A stretch of 64,000 nucleotides of DNA from Amycolatopsis circi (GTDB lineage: Bacteria > Actinomycetota > Actinomycetes > Mycobacteriales > Pseudonocardiaceae), in the NCBI RefSeq assembly GCF_003385235.1, contig NZ_PQIA01000025.1:1-64000 (forward strand). Direction: 5' to 3'. Positions 42,876 to 52,133 of this stretch are shown one piece after another (the first letter of the stretch is position 1; each line of letters starts with the position of its first letter). The translations under genes and the position numbers were made by a program. The notes below the pieces were generated by a model. The model was not told where the DNA came from and did no database searches. It saw only the letters and a list, made by a program, of their open reading frames with translations.

Positions 42876-43745
42876 ATGGAACTCGGTCTCCAGGTCCCCG
42901 ACTTCACGTTGCCGGGAGGAACTGCCGCGCTCGGCGCGGAGCTGGCCGAAGCGGTGCGGGCGGCGGACGACGCCGGGTTCGCTTACCTCGCGGTGATGGA
43001 CCACTTCTTCCAGATTCCCAGCGTCGGCCCGAGCGACCGTCCGATGCTTGAGGCGTACACCACGCTCGGCTATTTCGCCGCGCACACCCGGCGCGCGAAA
43101 TTGTTCACCTACGTCACTGGCGCGATTTACCGGCATCCCGGCCTGCTCGCGAAGGCGGTGACCACGCTCGACGTGCTGTCCGGCGGGCGGGCCATGCTCG
43201 GCATCGGGGCCGGATGGAACGAGGAGGAAGCCCGCGGGCTCGGCTTTCCGTTTCCGTCCACTGCGGAACGATTCGAGCTGCTCGAGGAGAACCTGCGGTA
43301 TGTCCGGCAGATGTGGGACGAGGACGACAAACCGTTCTCCGGCAAGCACTTCACCGCCGAACGACTGCTCAACAGCCCGCAGCCGCTGCGGCGGCCGCCG
43401 ATCATGGTCGGCGGCGGTGGTGAGAAGAAGACCCTCCGGCTTGTCGCCAAGTACGGCGACTTCTGCAACATCGGCAACGGCCCCGACCTCGAGCGCAAGC
43501 TCGACGTGCTCAAGCGGCACTGCGAAACCGAGGGCCGTGACTACGCCGAGATCACCAAGACGGTTTACCACTACCTGGACATCGGCCCGTCCGGGGAGAA
43601 AACCGGCGAATTTCTCGCCGAGGCACAAAGGCTGCACCGGCTCGGCGTCCAGGCGATGATCGGCCCGCTTCCCGGCGGGCTCGACCAGAACCGGATCGGA
43701 ATTTTCGCGCAAGACATCATTCCGGCGGTTAAGGAGTTGGCATGA
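42876..43745 (+). CDS. LLM-class (F420-dependent type) oxidoreductase, tandem copy 1
   Basis: This 289-aa protein starts at ATG 42876 (MELGLQVPDF); a GTG three codons earlier is the alternative. Luciferase-like barrel features include YLAVMDHFFQIPSVG, LDVLSGGRAMLGIGAGWNEEE and SPQPLRRPPIMVGG. The next gene is a close paralogue overlapping by 4 nt. Cofactor F420 is likely for this subfamily but not proven. No strong ribosome site is seen, so leaderless translation is possible. Confidence 0.86.
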   Translation: MELGLQVPDFTLPGGTAALGAELAEAVRAADDAGFAYLAVMDHFFQIPSVGPSDRPMLEAYTTLGYFAAHTRRAKLFTYVTGAIYRHPGLLAKAVTTLDVLSGGRAMLGIGAGWNEEEARGLGFPFPSTAERFELLEENLRYVRQMWDEDDKPFSGKHFTAERLLNSPQPLRRPPIMVGGGGEKKTLRLVAKYGDFCNIGNGPDLERKLDVLKRHCETEGRDYAEITKTVYHYLDIGPSGEKTGEFLAEAQRLHRLGVQAMIGPLPGGLDQNRIGIFAQDIIPAVKELA

Positions 43746-44614
43746 AACTCGGGTTGCACCTGGCTCAGCAGACGTGGCCGAACGGCCCGGCGGCGCTCGG
43801 CGCGGACCTGGCGCGGGTGGCCCGGACCGCGGACGAGGCCGGGTTCGAATACCTGTCGGTGATGGACCATTTCTTCCAGATTTCCAGCTACGGCCCACCG
43901 GAGCACGAGATGCTGGAAGCCTGGACGACGCTCGGCTTCCTGGCCGCGCACACCGAACGGGTCAAACTGCTCACGCTCGTCACCGGCGTCATCTACCGGC
44001 ACCCCGGGCTGCTCGCGAAAGCGGCGACGACGCTCGACGTGCTGTCCGGCGGGCGGGCGATCCTCGGCATCGGCGCGGGGTGGAACGAGGAGGAATCCCG
44101 CGCGCTCGGCTTCCGGTTCCCGCCGCTGAAGGAGCGGTTCGAGCAACTCGAGGACGCGCTCCGGTACGTCCGGCAGATGTGGGCCGAGGGCGCCGAACCC
44201 TTCACCGGCACGCACGTCAGCGCCGAACGGCTGCTGAACAGCCCGCAGCCGATCCAGCGTCCGCATCCGCCGATCATGATCGGGGGCAGCGGCGAGAAGA
44301 AGACCCTGCGGTTCGTCGCGCAGTACGGCGACATCTGCAATTTGCTGCCCAACGCGGACCTTCCGCGCAAACTGGAAGTCCTGCGGCAGCACTGCGAGGA
44401 CGTCGGCCGCGACTACTCCGAGATCACGAAAACCGCTTCGCTGCGACTCGACACCGGTGAAAAAGGCGAGAAAACCGGGCAACTGCTGGATGAACTGGGC
44501 CGGCTGTCGGAACTCGGTTTCAGCGTCGCGACCGGCTGGGCGCACGGCGTTCCGGACCCGGCGGTGCTCGAGCGGTTCGCCACCGAAGTGATCCCGGCGG
44601 CGGAAAAGCTGTGA
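43742..44614 (+). CDS. LLM-class (F420-dependent type) oxidoreductase, tandem copy 2
   Basis: This 290-aa paralogue of the preceding protein overlaps it as ATGA. It shares YLSVMDHFFQISSYG, LDVLSGGRAILGIGAGWNEEE and SPQPIQRPHPPIMIGG. The last 60 residues differ most, which in this family shapes substrate binding. Coupled paralogues suggest two related substrates or a heterodimer. A hairpin follows the stop. Confidence 0.87.
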   Translation: MKLGLHLAQQTWPNGPAALGADLARVARTADEAGFEYLSVMDHFFQISSYGPPEHEMLEAWTTLGFLAAHTERVKLLTLVTGVIYRHPGLLAKAATTLDVLSGGRAILGIGAGWNEEESRALGFRFPPLKERFEQLEDALRYVRQMWAEGAEPFTGTHVSAERLLNSPQPIQRPHPPIMIGGSGEKKTLRFVAQYGDICNLLPNADLPRKLEVLRQHCEDVGRDYSEITKTASLRLDTGEKGEKTGQLLDELGRLSELGFSVATGWAHGVPDPAVLERFATEVIPAAEKL

Positions 44615-44620
44615 TCCGCT

Positions 44621-44672
44621 GACGAACGGGTGACGGCTGCGCCATCCGGTGCCGGACCGCCACCCGTTCGTC
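44621..44672 (+). terminator. Hairpin after the oxidoreductase pair
   Basis: GACGAACGGGTG (44621-44632) pairs with CACCCGTTCGTC (44661-44672); a smaller TCCGG/CCGGA stem lies inside. It starts 7 nt after the stop and separates the pair from the polysaccharide locus. There is no T-run. Confidence 0.65.
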
Positions 44673-44893
44673 GCAGCACCTCGCGGCATTTCGCCGCCGT
44701 CAGAAGTCTTTTTTCAGGCTCCTCGACCCGGGGAATGCACCGGTGCGCCGTCGGCACCGCACCGGCTGCCGAGAAAATTTGGTCTCGGTTCCGAATCGAC
44801 TCCGGTGAGCTTCCCGGTGCGTTGTAACGACGGCCGTGCGCGAATCGACCTGCCCTACGCAGATCGCGCACACGAGCCGGAGGAGCCCGGTAC

Positions 44894-46132
44894 ATGACCA
44901 CATGTCGACTCTGCGGTTCGGAAAGAACCGCCAGCGTGGTCGATCTCGGCGCGACCCCGCCGTGCGAGCGGTTCCTGACCGCCGCGCAGCTGGCCGAACC
45001 GGAACCGACTTTCCCGCTGCATCTCGAAGTGTGCACGGAATGCTGGCTCGCGCAGCTTCCTCCGCTGCTCGACCCGGCCGACACTTTCACCGATTACGCG
45101 TATTTCTCGTCTTTTTCCACCTCGTGGGTCGAGCACGCGAAACGGTTCACCGATGCCGCCGTCGAGCGGCTCGGGCTGACCGACCGGTCTTTCGTCGTCG
45201 AGGTCGCCAGCAACGACGGATACCTCCTGAAGCACGTCGTGGAGCGCGGAATCCGTTGTCTCGGCGTGGAACCTTCGGTGAACGTCGGACACGCCGCGCG
45301 CGAGGCCGGGGTGCCGACGCACACCGCGTTCCTCTCCGAGGACACCGGCCGGGAGGTGCGCGCCGAACACGGTTCGGCGGACCTGGTCGTGGCGAACAAC
45401 GTTTACGCGCACATTCCGGACATCCGCGGGTTCACCCGCGGGCTGCGCGCGCTCGTCGCGAACGACGGCTGGGTGTCGATCGAGGTGCAGCATCTGCTCA
45501 CGCTGATCGAAAAGAACCAGTACGACACGATCTATCACGAGCATTTCCAGTACTACACCGTCGAATCCGCGCAGCGAGCGCTGGCGGGCGGCGGGCTGAC
45601 CGTGGTCGACGTCGAACTCCTGCCCACGCACGGCGGATCGATCCGGCTCTGGGCGCGGCCCGCGGAGGCCGCCGGGGAGCCGAGCGCCCGGATGATCGAC
45701 GTGCTGGCCCGGGAGAAGGCGGCCGGGCTGCACGAACTGTCCGGGTACACCGAATTCGCCGACCGGGTCACTCGCGTGCGGCTCGAATTGCTCGAATTTC
45801 TCCTCGCCGCGCGGAAAGACGGGAAAACGACCGTCGGGTACGGCGCGCCCGGCAAGGGCAACACCCTGCTGAACCACTGCGGCATCCGGCCGGACCTGCT
45901 GGCCTACACGGTGGACCGCAATCCCTACAAGCACGGCCGGTTCACGCCGGGCACCCGGATCCCGGTCGTGGAACCGGACCGGATCGCGGCCGACCGGCCG
46001 GACTACGTCCTCGTCCTGCCCTGGAACCTGCGGAACGAGCTGACCGAGCAGCTTTCCTACGTCGGCGCGTGGGGCGGCAAGCTCGTCTTCCCGATTCCGC
46101 GCCTGGAAATCGTCGAGGTGGCAGTGAAGTGA
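44894..46132 (+). CDS. Sugar C-methyltransferase (TylC3/NovU type)
   Basis: This 412-aa protein has an N-terminal zinc-binding domain (Cys4, Cys7, Cys47, Cys50), a central SAM-binding domain (VVEVASNDGYLLKH) and a C-terminal domain with GYGAPGKGNTLLNHCGI, the layout of NDP-sugar C-methyltransferases. These add a methyl branch at C3 of a 4-keto-deoxy sugar nucleotide. It is the first gene of a tightly overlapping plus-strand set that includes a cytidylyltransferase, so a CDP-linked branched sugar is inferred. Confidence 0.9.
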   Translation: MTTCRLCGSERTASVVDLGATPPCERFLTAAQLAEPEPTFPLHLEVCTECWLAQLPPLLDPADTFTDYAYFSSFSTSWVEHAKRFTDAAVERLGLTDRSFVVEVASNDGYLLKHVVERGIRCLGVEPSVNVGHAAREAGVPTHTAFLSEDTGREVRAEHGSADLVVANNVYAHIPDIRGFTRGLRALVANDGWVSIEVQHLLTLIEKNQYDTIYHEHFQYYTVESAQRALAGGGLTVVDVELLPTHGGSIRLWARPAEAAGEPSARMIDVLAREKAAGLHELSGYTEFADRVTRVRLELLEFLLAARKDGKTTVGYGAPGKGNTLLNHCGIRPDLLAYTVDRNPYKHGRFTPGTRIPVVEPDRIAADRPDYVLVLPWNLRNELTEQLSYVGAWGGKLVFPIPRLEIVEVAVK

Positions 46133-46917
46133 AGGTCGTTCTGTTCTGCGGCGGTTACGGGATGCGGATGCGCAGCAGCGAGACGTCCGACGTGCCCAAG
46201 CCGATGGCAATGGTCGGTCCCCGGCCGCTGATCTGGCACGTGATGCGCTACTACGCGCATTTCGGGCACACCGAGTTCGTGCTGTGCCTCGGCTACGGCG
46301 CGCACCACATCAAGGACTTCTTCCTGAACTACAAGGAGACGACGTCCAACGATTTCGTGCTGCGCGGCGGGAAACCGGAACTGCTGTCCACCGACATCGC
46401 CGACTGGACGATCTCCTTCGTGCAGACCGGCATCGAATCGCCGATCGGCGAACGGCTCCGCCGGGTGCGCGACCACCTCGACGGCGACGAGATGTTCCTC
46501 GCCAACTACGCCGACGTTCTCACCGACGCGCCGCTGGACAACATCGTCGAGCGGTTCCACAACAGCGACGCCGGCGCTTCGATGCTCGTCGTGCCGCCGC
46601 AGTCGTCGTTCCACTGCGTCGAGATGGACGAGGGCGGCCTGATCGGCGCGATCACGCCGGTCAGCGAACTCCCGCTGTGGGAGAACGGCGGCTATTTCGT
46701 GCTGCGGCAAGAGATCTTCGACCACATCCCGGAAAACGGCGACCTGGTCGCCGACGGCTGCGGCGAACTCGCCAAGCGCGGCCGGCTGCTCGCCTACCCC
46801 TACCGCGGGTTCTGGAAGCCGACCGACACGGTCAAGGAACGCTACGCACTCGACGCCGCTTACACGCACGGCGACCGGCCGTGGGCGCTGTGGGAACGCG
46901 AAAAGGTGCACTCGTGA
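46129..46917 (+). CDS. Sugar-1-phosphate cytidylyltransferase-like protein (RfbF type)
   Basis: This 262-aa protein starts at GTG 46129 (GTGA overlap). It has GGYGMRMRSS and KPMAMVGPRPLIWHVMRYY, the activation motifs of glucose-1-phosphate cytidylyltransferase, plus GFWKPTDTVKER near the C-terminus. It would make a CDP-hexose. The CDP-glucose 4,6-dehydratase normally next in such pathways is not in this window, so the pathway may be completed elsewhere or use a different sugar. Confidence 0.88.
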   Translation: MKVVLFCGGYGMRMRSSETSDVPKPMAMVGPRPLIWHVMRYYAHFGHTEFVLCLGYGAHHIKDFFLNYKETTSNDFVLRGGKPELLSTDIADWTISFVQTGIESPIGERLRRVRDHLDGDEMFLANYADVLTDAPLDNIVERFHNSDAGASMLVVPPQSSFHCVEMDEGGLIGAITPVSELPLWENGGYFVLRQEIFDHIPENGDLVADGCGELAKRGRLLAYPYRGFWKPTDTVKERYALDAAYTHGDRPWALWEREKVHS

Positions 46918-47558
46918 TCCGCCTCGGTGCCGAGTTGAAGAGCATCGTCGTGCTCGGCGCGCATTGCGACGACATCGCCATCGGCGCGGGCGGCACGCTC
47001 CTCGAGATCTGCGAGCAGCGTCCCGGACTTCAGGTCGACGCGCTCGTGCTGTCCGGCGGCGGCACCGACCGGGAGACCGAGGAACGCGCCGCGCTGGCCG
47101 CGTTCTGCCCGGGTGCCGAACTGAACGTCACAGTGCTCAAGCTGCCCGACGGACGCCTCCCCTCGCATTGGGAGGAAGCCAAGAACGCGCTGGAGGACCT
47201 CCGCCGCCGCACCGATCCGGACGTCGTGTTCGCGCCCCGCACCATCGACGCGCACCAGGATCACCGCGGTCTCGCCCAGCTCGTGCCGACGGTGTTCCGC
47301 GGCCATCTGACGCTGGGCTACGAGATCGTCAAATGGGACGGGGACCTCGGACGGCTGCCTGCCTACGCGCCGCTGTCCGACGACGTGATGCAGCGCAAGA
47401 TCGAACTGCTGCACGAGCATTACGGCTCTCAGCAGCACCGGCCGTGGTACGACCGCGAGGCTTTCCTCGGCCTCGCCCGGATTCGCGGAATCGAATGCCA
47501 AGAACGCTATGCCGAGGCGTTCGAGGCGAACAAACTCGTCATCGATCTAAGGGGCTGA
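46914..47558 (+). CDS. PIG-L/LmbE-family deacetylase
   Basis: This 214-aa protein starts at GTG 46914 (GTGA overlap). The zinc motif reads AHCDD (16-20) in place of the usual AHPDD, and the third-ligand motif reads HQDH (114-117) in place of HPDH; the His and Asp positions are kept. The family removes acetyl groups from N-acetyl sugars. In this cassette it may expose an amine on a nucleotide sugar or lipid-linked sugar. Confidence 0.88.
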   Translation: MIRLGAELKSIVVLGAHCDDIAIGAGGTLLEICEQRPGLQVDALVLSGGGTDRETEERAALAAFCPGAELNVTVLKLPDGRLPSHWEEAKNALEDLRRRTDPDVVFAPRTIDAHQDHRGLAQLVPTVFRGHLTLGYEIVKWDGDLGRLPAYAPLSDDVMQRKIELLHEHYGSQQHRPWYDREAFLGLARIRGIECQERYAEAFEANKLVIDLRG

Positions 47559-47562
47559 AGGC

Positions 47563-48585
47563 ATGCGCGTGCTGCTCACGGGGCACACGGGATATCTGGG
47601 CACGGTGATGGCGCCGGTGCTAGCCGCGGCGGGACACGAGGTCGTCGGCCTCGACTCGGGCTTGTTCGCCGCTTGTGTGCTCGGCCCGGCCCCGCACGAT
47701 CCGGTCGGGCTGGCCGTCGACCTGCGGGACGTGAAAGCCGAGCACCTGCAGGGTTTCGACGCGGTGATCCACCTCGCCGCGCTGTCCAACGACCCGCTCG
47801 GCTCGCTCGCGCCCCAGCTGACCTACGACATCAACCACCACGCGTCGGTCAAGCTCGCGAAACTCGCGAAGGAGGCCGGGGTTTCCCGGTACCTCTACGC
47901 CTCGACCTGTTCCGTCTACGGCGCTTCGGGTAACAGCGGCCTCGTCGACGAGACCGCACCGCTTCGGCCGGTCACGCCGTACGCGGAGTCGAAGGTCCGC
48001 GTGGAAGCCGAGGTTTCGGAACTGGCTGACGACGACTTCACCCCGGTGTACCTGCGCAATGCCACCGCGTTCGGCTTCTCGCCGCGGCTGCGCGCCGACA
48101 TCGTGCTGAACAACCTCGTCGGCCACGCCTACCTGTCCGGCGAGGTGCTCGTGCTCTCCGACGGGACGCCGTGGCGGCCGCTGGTGCACGCCGACGACAT
48201 CGCCCACGCCTTCACCGCCGCGCTCGAAGCGCCGCGCGAAGCCGTGCACAACAAGGCGTTCAACATCGGCACCGAGCGAAACAACGTGACGGTCGCCGAG
48301 ATCGCCGAAGAGGTCGTCGCGGCGGTGCCCGGCGCCAAGCTGCGGATCACCGGCGAGGCCGGGGCCGACCCGCGCTCGTACCGCGTCGATTTCTCCCGGT
48401 TCCGCGAAGCGGTCCCGTCCTTCGACTGCAAGTGGGGCGTGAAAGACGGTGCGCTGCAACTGTTCGACGCCTACCGCCGCAACAGCCTGACCCGGGAACA
48501 GTTCGAGCGCCGCTTCACCCGGCTGAACTGGCTGAGCGACCGGCAGTCCGCCGGCGCGGTCGACGCCACCCTGCGGCACGCCTGA
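47563..48585 (+). CDS. NAD-dependent sugar epimerase/dehydratase (extended SDR)
   Basis: This 340-aa protein has the Rossmann motif GHTGYLG (7-13), [14 protein letters not shown], Ser-Thr-Cys of ASTCSVYG and the active-site YAESK. Extended SDRs epimerise, dehydrate or reduce NDP-sugars. It begins 4 nt after the deacetylase gene. Whether it serves as the missing 4,6-dehydratase or as a final 4-ketoreductase cannot be told by eye; STCSVYG favours an epimerase/reductase-like role. Confidence 0.88.
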   Translation: MRVLLTGHTGYLGTVMAPVLAAAGHEVVGLDSGLFAACVLGPAPHDPVGLAVDLRDVKAEHLQGFDAVIHLAALSNDPLGSLAPQLTYDINHHASVKLAKLAKEAGVSRYLYASTCSVYGASGNSGLVDETAPLRPVTPYAESKVRVEAEVSELADDDFTPVYLRNATAFGFSPRLRADIVLNNLVGHAYLSGEVLVLSDGTPWRPLVHADDIAHAFTAALEAPREAVHNKAFNIGTERNNVTVAEIAEEVVAAVPGAKLRITGEAGADPRSYRVDFSRFREAVPSFDCKWGVKDGALQLFDAYRRNSLTREQFERRFTRLNWLSDRQSAGAVDATLRHA

Positions 48586-49850
48586 TGCGCACGGGGCCCG
48601 AGATGCACGCTCTGGTGGAACGGTTGTACCCGTTCTGCCGGAGCATCACCGGCGACGGCGTACGGCAGACCCTTGCCGTCATCGGCGAGCACCTCCCGCT
48701 CGACCGGTACGAGGTGCCGAGCGGCACCGACGTGCTGGATTGGACTGTGCCTCCGGAGTGGAACATCCGCGACGCCTTCGTCGCGGATTCCTCCGGACGT
48801 CGGGTGATCGATTTCCGGAAGTCGAACCTGCACGTGGTCGGCTACAGCGTCCCGGTCGACCGGGTCGTCAGCCTCACCGAACTGCGCACGCACCTGCACA
48901 CGCTGCCCGCGCAGCCGTCGTTGATCCCGTATCGCACCAGCTACTACTCCCCCACCTGGGGTTTCTGCCTCGCGCAGGATGTTCTCGACACGCTGCCAGA
49001 GGGCGACTACCACGTCAAAATCGACTCGACGCTCGCCGACGGCCACCTCACCTACGCCGAGCACGTCGTGCCCGGCGAGGTGTCCGACGAGGTGCTCGTC
49101 TCGTGCCACCTCTGCCATCCCTCACTGGCCAACGACAACCTCGCCGGCATCGCGGTCGCCGTCGCGCTCGCGCAGGCGCTGGCCGGGGAAAAGCCGTACT
49201 ACACCTACCGGTTCCTGTTCATGCCCGGCACGATCGGCGCGATCGCCTGGCTGGCGCGCAATTCCGAGCGCATCGACCAGGTCAAGCACGGGGTCGTGCT
49301 GGCCTGCGCCGGCGACCGGGGTTCGCTGACCTACAAGCGGAGCCGACGCGGGGACGCCGACATCGACCGCGTCTTCGCGCACATCCTCAAGGACAAACCG
49401 CACGAGATCCGCGAGTTCTCGCCGTATGGCTACGACGAGCGCCAGTTCTGTTCCCCCGGGTTCAACCTCGGCATCGGCTCGCTCACGCGCACGCCGTACG
49501 CGGGCTACCCGGAGTACCACACCTCGGCGGACAACCCGTCCTTCGTCGATCCGGACGCGATGGCCGACACCCTCGACACGCTGCGGACGGCGTTTTCCGT
49601 GCTGGACCGCAACCGGCGCTACGTGAACCTCAGCCCGTACGGCGAACCGCAGCTCGGCAAGCGCGGGCTGTACGACTCGCTCGGCGGGCGCAGCGACGCG
49701 AAGGAAGCGCAGCTGGCCATGCTGTGGGTGCTCAGCCTCTCCGACGGCGACCACAGCCTGCTCGACATCGCCGAACGGGCGGACCTGCCGTTCGGCGCCG
49801 TGGCCGCGGCGGCCGATGCGCTGCAGGCCGCCGGTCTGCTGAAGGAGTGA
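48585..49850 (+). CDS. DUF4910 aminopeptidase-like protein with C-terminal winged helix
   Basis: This 421-aa protein shares one base with the preceding gene (TGATG). Zinc-peptidase-like ligands appear in VSCHLCHPSLANDNLAG, and later PEYHTSADNPSFVDP. The last 80 residues look like a winged helix (MLWVLSLSDGDHSLLDIAERADLP). DUF4910 proteins recur in surface-sugar clusters, and their reaction is not established. Retained metal ligands suggest hydrolysis of an amide on a sugar or carrier; regulation through the winged helix is another idea. Confidence 0.85.
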   Translation: MRTGPEMHALVERLYPFCRSITGDGVRQTLAVIGEHLPLDRYEVPSGTDVLDWTVPPEWNIRDAFVADSSGRRVIDFRKSNLHVVGYSVPVDRVVSLTELRTHLHTLPAQPSLIPYRTSYYSPTWGFCLAQDVLDTLPEGDYHVKIDSTLADGHLTYAEHVVPGEVSDEVLVSCHLCHPSLANDNLAGIAVAVALAQALAGEKPYYTYRFLFMPGTIGAIAWLARNSERIDQVKHGVVLACAGDRGSLTYKRSRRGDADIDRVFAHILKDKPHEIREFSPYGYDERQFCSPGFNLGIGSLTRTPYAGYPEYHTSADNPSFVDPDAMADTLDTLRTAFSVLDRNRRYVNLSPYGEPQLGKRGLYDSLGGRSDAKEAQLAMLWVLSLSDGDHSLLDIAERADLPFGAVAAAADALQAAGLLKE

Positions 49851-49854
49851 GGCC

Positions 49855-51183
49855 GTGCCGTCGATCCTGCGTTCGCGAGCCGTCCGCGCGATGGCGGGAC
49901 GGCTCAGCTGGGGCCTTGGGGACCAGGCCGTTTCTAGCCTGACCAACTTCGTGGTCGGCCTGTACGTCGCGCGCTCGCTCGGCGCGACGGCGTTCGGCCT
50001 GTTCAGCATCGCGTGGGTGACGTACGGCGTCATTCTCAACATCTCGCGCGGGATCGCCACCGACCCGCTGATGGTGCGTTTCTCCGGCGTCGCCCGGACA
50101 AGCTGGCGCACCGCGGTGGGCCAAGCCGTCGGGACCGCGCTGGTGGTCGGGGTCGCTTCCGGGCTGGTCAGTGTCCTTTTTGGACTCGCGGTCGGCGGTT
50201 CGCTCGGCAACGCGTTCGTCGCGCTCGGGCTCGTGCTGCCGTTCCTGCTCGTGCAGGACGCCTGGCGGTTCGGGTTCTTCGCGCAGGGCACCGGGCACAA
50301 GGCGTTCCTCAACGACGGAATCCAGGCCGTCGCGTTGTTCCCGGCGCTGGTGTTGGCCGCGCGCTACGACACCGTGGTCGCGTTCCTGCTGGCCTGGGGC
50401 TGCTCGGCCGGGGTCGCGGCCGCGTTCGGCTGGGTGCAGACGAGCGTGTCGCCACGGCTCGGCGGGGTGCGCACGTGGCTGCGGGACCATCGCGACCTGG
50501 GCGTGCGCTATCTCGTGGAGAACGTCAGCAACAGCGGTTCGTCGCAGCTGCGGGCGTACGGGCTGGGCGCGATTTCCGGGCTGGCCGCGGTCGGCACGGT
50601 GCGCGGCGCGGAACAGCTGCTCGGGCCGTTTCTCGCGCTGCTCATGGGACTTTCCCTCGTCACTGTCGCCGAGGGGGCGCGGGTGCTCCGGCAGTCGCCG
50701 CACCGGTTGTGGCATTTCTGCGTGGTGCTCGGCGGTGCGCAGGCCGCGGCCGCGCTGGTGTGGGGACTCGGGTTGTGGTTCTTCATCCCCGACGACGCCG
50801 GCCGGTTCGTGCTCGGTTCGCTGTGGGACAGCTCGTCGCCGCTGGTCCCGGCGGTCACGATGGCGGTCGTCGGCGCGAGCTTCACCACCGGCGCGACGGC
50901 CGGGCTGCGCGCGCTCGGGATGGCACGGCGGAGCTTGCGGTCACAGCTGATCGCGTCCGCGTGTTACGTCGTGTTCGGCCTGCTCGGGGCCGTGCTCGGC
51001 GGTGCAGCCGGCTCGGAGTGGGGCGTCGCGGCCGCCACGCTCACCGGCTCGGCCGTGTGGTGGTGGCAGTTGCGCAGTGCGCTTCGCGACCACTTCGCGG
51101 CGGCAGCCGAGTTCCCCGCCGCGTCAGGTTCGTTCAGCCAAGCAGAACTCCATTCGGCTTCCGAGGAGATGAAACCGGCATGA
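49855..51183 (+). CDS. Polysaccharide flippase-like membrane protein (Wzx/MATE-like)
   Basis: This 442-aa protein starts at GTG 49855 with about 12-14 membrane helices spread over residues 15-410 and a short cytoplasmic tail. N-terminal GDQAVSSLTNFVVGLYVARS is typical of oligosaccharide flippases. It would move undecaprenyl-linked repeat units across the membrane for the polymerase encoded in the opposite block. It is followed by a GT2 gene with an ATGA overlap. Confidence 0.87.
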   Translation: MPSILRSRAVRAMAGRLSWGLGDQAVSSLTNFVVGLYVARSLGATAFGLFSIAWVTYGVILNISRGIATDPLMVRFSGVARTSWRTAVGQAVGTALVVGVASGLVSVLFGLAVGGSLGNAFVALGLVLPFLLVQDAWRFGFFAQGTGHKAFLNDGIQAVALFPALVLAARYDTVVAFLLAWGCSAGVAAAFGWVQTSVSPRLGGVRTWLRDHRDLGVRYLVENVSNSGSSQLRAYGLGAISGLAAVGTVRGAEQLLGPFLALLMGLSLVTVAEGARVLRQSPHRLWHFCVVLGGAQAAAALVWGLGLWFFIPDDAGRFVLGSLWDSSSPLVPAVTMAVVGASFTTGATAGLRALGMARRSLRSQLIASACYVVFGLLGAVLGGAAGSEWGVAAATLTGSAVWWWQLRSALRDHFAAAAEFPAASGSFSQAELHSASEEMKPA

Positions 51184-52133
51184 GCACGGTGCCCCGGCTG
51201 ACCATCGGTCTGCCCGTCTACAACGGAGAGGAATTCCTCAGCGAAGCACTCGACGCGCTGCTCGGGCAGACCTACGAGGACTTCGAACTGATCATCTCCG
51301 ACAACGCGTCGCAGGACGGCACGGAAGAGATCGCCCGGAAGTACGCGCAGGAGGATTCGCGGATCCGGTATGTGCGCCAGCCGCGCAACATCGGCGCGAC
51401 CCCGAATCACAACATCCTGCTCGACCAGGCTCGCGGCGAGTTGTTCAAGTGGGCGTCGCATGACGATCTCTACGGCCGGGAATTGCTGGCGAAGTGCGTC
51501 GAAGCGCTCGACGCGCGGCCGGAGATGATCCTCGCGCACTCGCATCAGGCGATCATCGACGAGAACGGTGCGGTGACCGTTCCGCTGGACTACCGGCACC
51601 AGACAGACGCGCCGCGGCCGTCGGTGCGGTTCAAGAGCCTGCTGTTCGAGCCCGGTGGTGACGACTTCTACGGCGTGATGCGCACGGAGGTGCTGCGTCG
51701 CGTCACGCCGATGGACAGCTATCACCACGCGGACCGCACGTACGTGGCCGAGCTGGCGCTGCACGGGCCGTTCTACCAAGTGCCAGAGCTGCTGTACTTC
51801 CGCCGCGATCACCCGGACCGGGCCGAGCGCGCGAACCCGAGCAAGCGCTCCCGGTGCGCGAACCTCGACCCGAAGCGCGGCAACGCACTCCTGAACCCGA
51901 CCGCGCGGCTGCTCGCCGAGTACATCCGGGGGTTCGTGCACGGAATCCGCTCCGCGCCGCTGTCGTCCGGCGAGCGTCGCGCCTGCTACCTCGCGCTGGT
52001 GGAATGGTTCGCCAGCCGAGCTAGGCCCGGCGGAGGCGGGGAACGCGTCGAGGACCGGGCTCCGGTGCACGCGGCCGAGCTGAACCTCACGGTCGACCGC
52101 GTGGTCGCCGGGCGCGAACGGCGGGTGCCGTGA
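51180..52133 (+). CDS. Family 2 glycosyltransferase
   Basis: This 317-aa GT-A fold enzyme has LTIGLPVYNGEEFLSEAL, ISDNASQDGTEEIA (nucleotide-binding Asp) and the metal-binding ASHDD in place of the usual DxD. The C-terminal 100 residues are hydrophilic, with no membrane segment. It adds one sugar to the lipid-linked unit. Overlaps on both sides (ATGA and GTGA) couple it to the flippase and pyruvyltransferase-like genes. Confidence 0.9.
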   Translation: MSTVPRLTIGLPVYNGEEFLSEALDALLGQTYEDFELIISDNASQDGTEEIARKYAQEDSRIRYVRQPRNIGATPNHNILLDQARGELFKWASHDDLYGRELLAKCVEALDARPEMILAHSHQAIIDENGAVTVPLDYRHQTDAPRPSVRFKSLLFEPGGDDFYGVMRTEVLRRVTPMDSYHHADRTYVAELALHGPFYQVPELLYFRRDHPDRAERANPSKRSRCANLDPKRGNALLNPTARLLAEYIRGFVHGIRSAPLSSGERRACYLALVEWFASRARPGGGGERVEDRAPVHAAELNLTVDRVVAGRERRVP

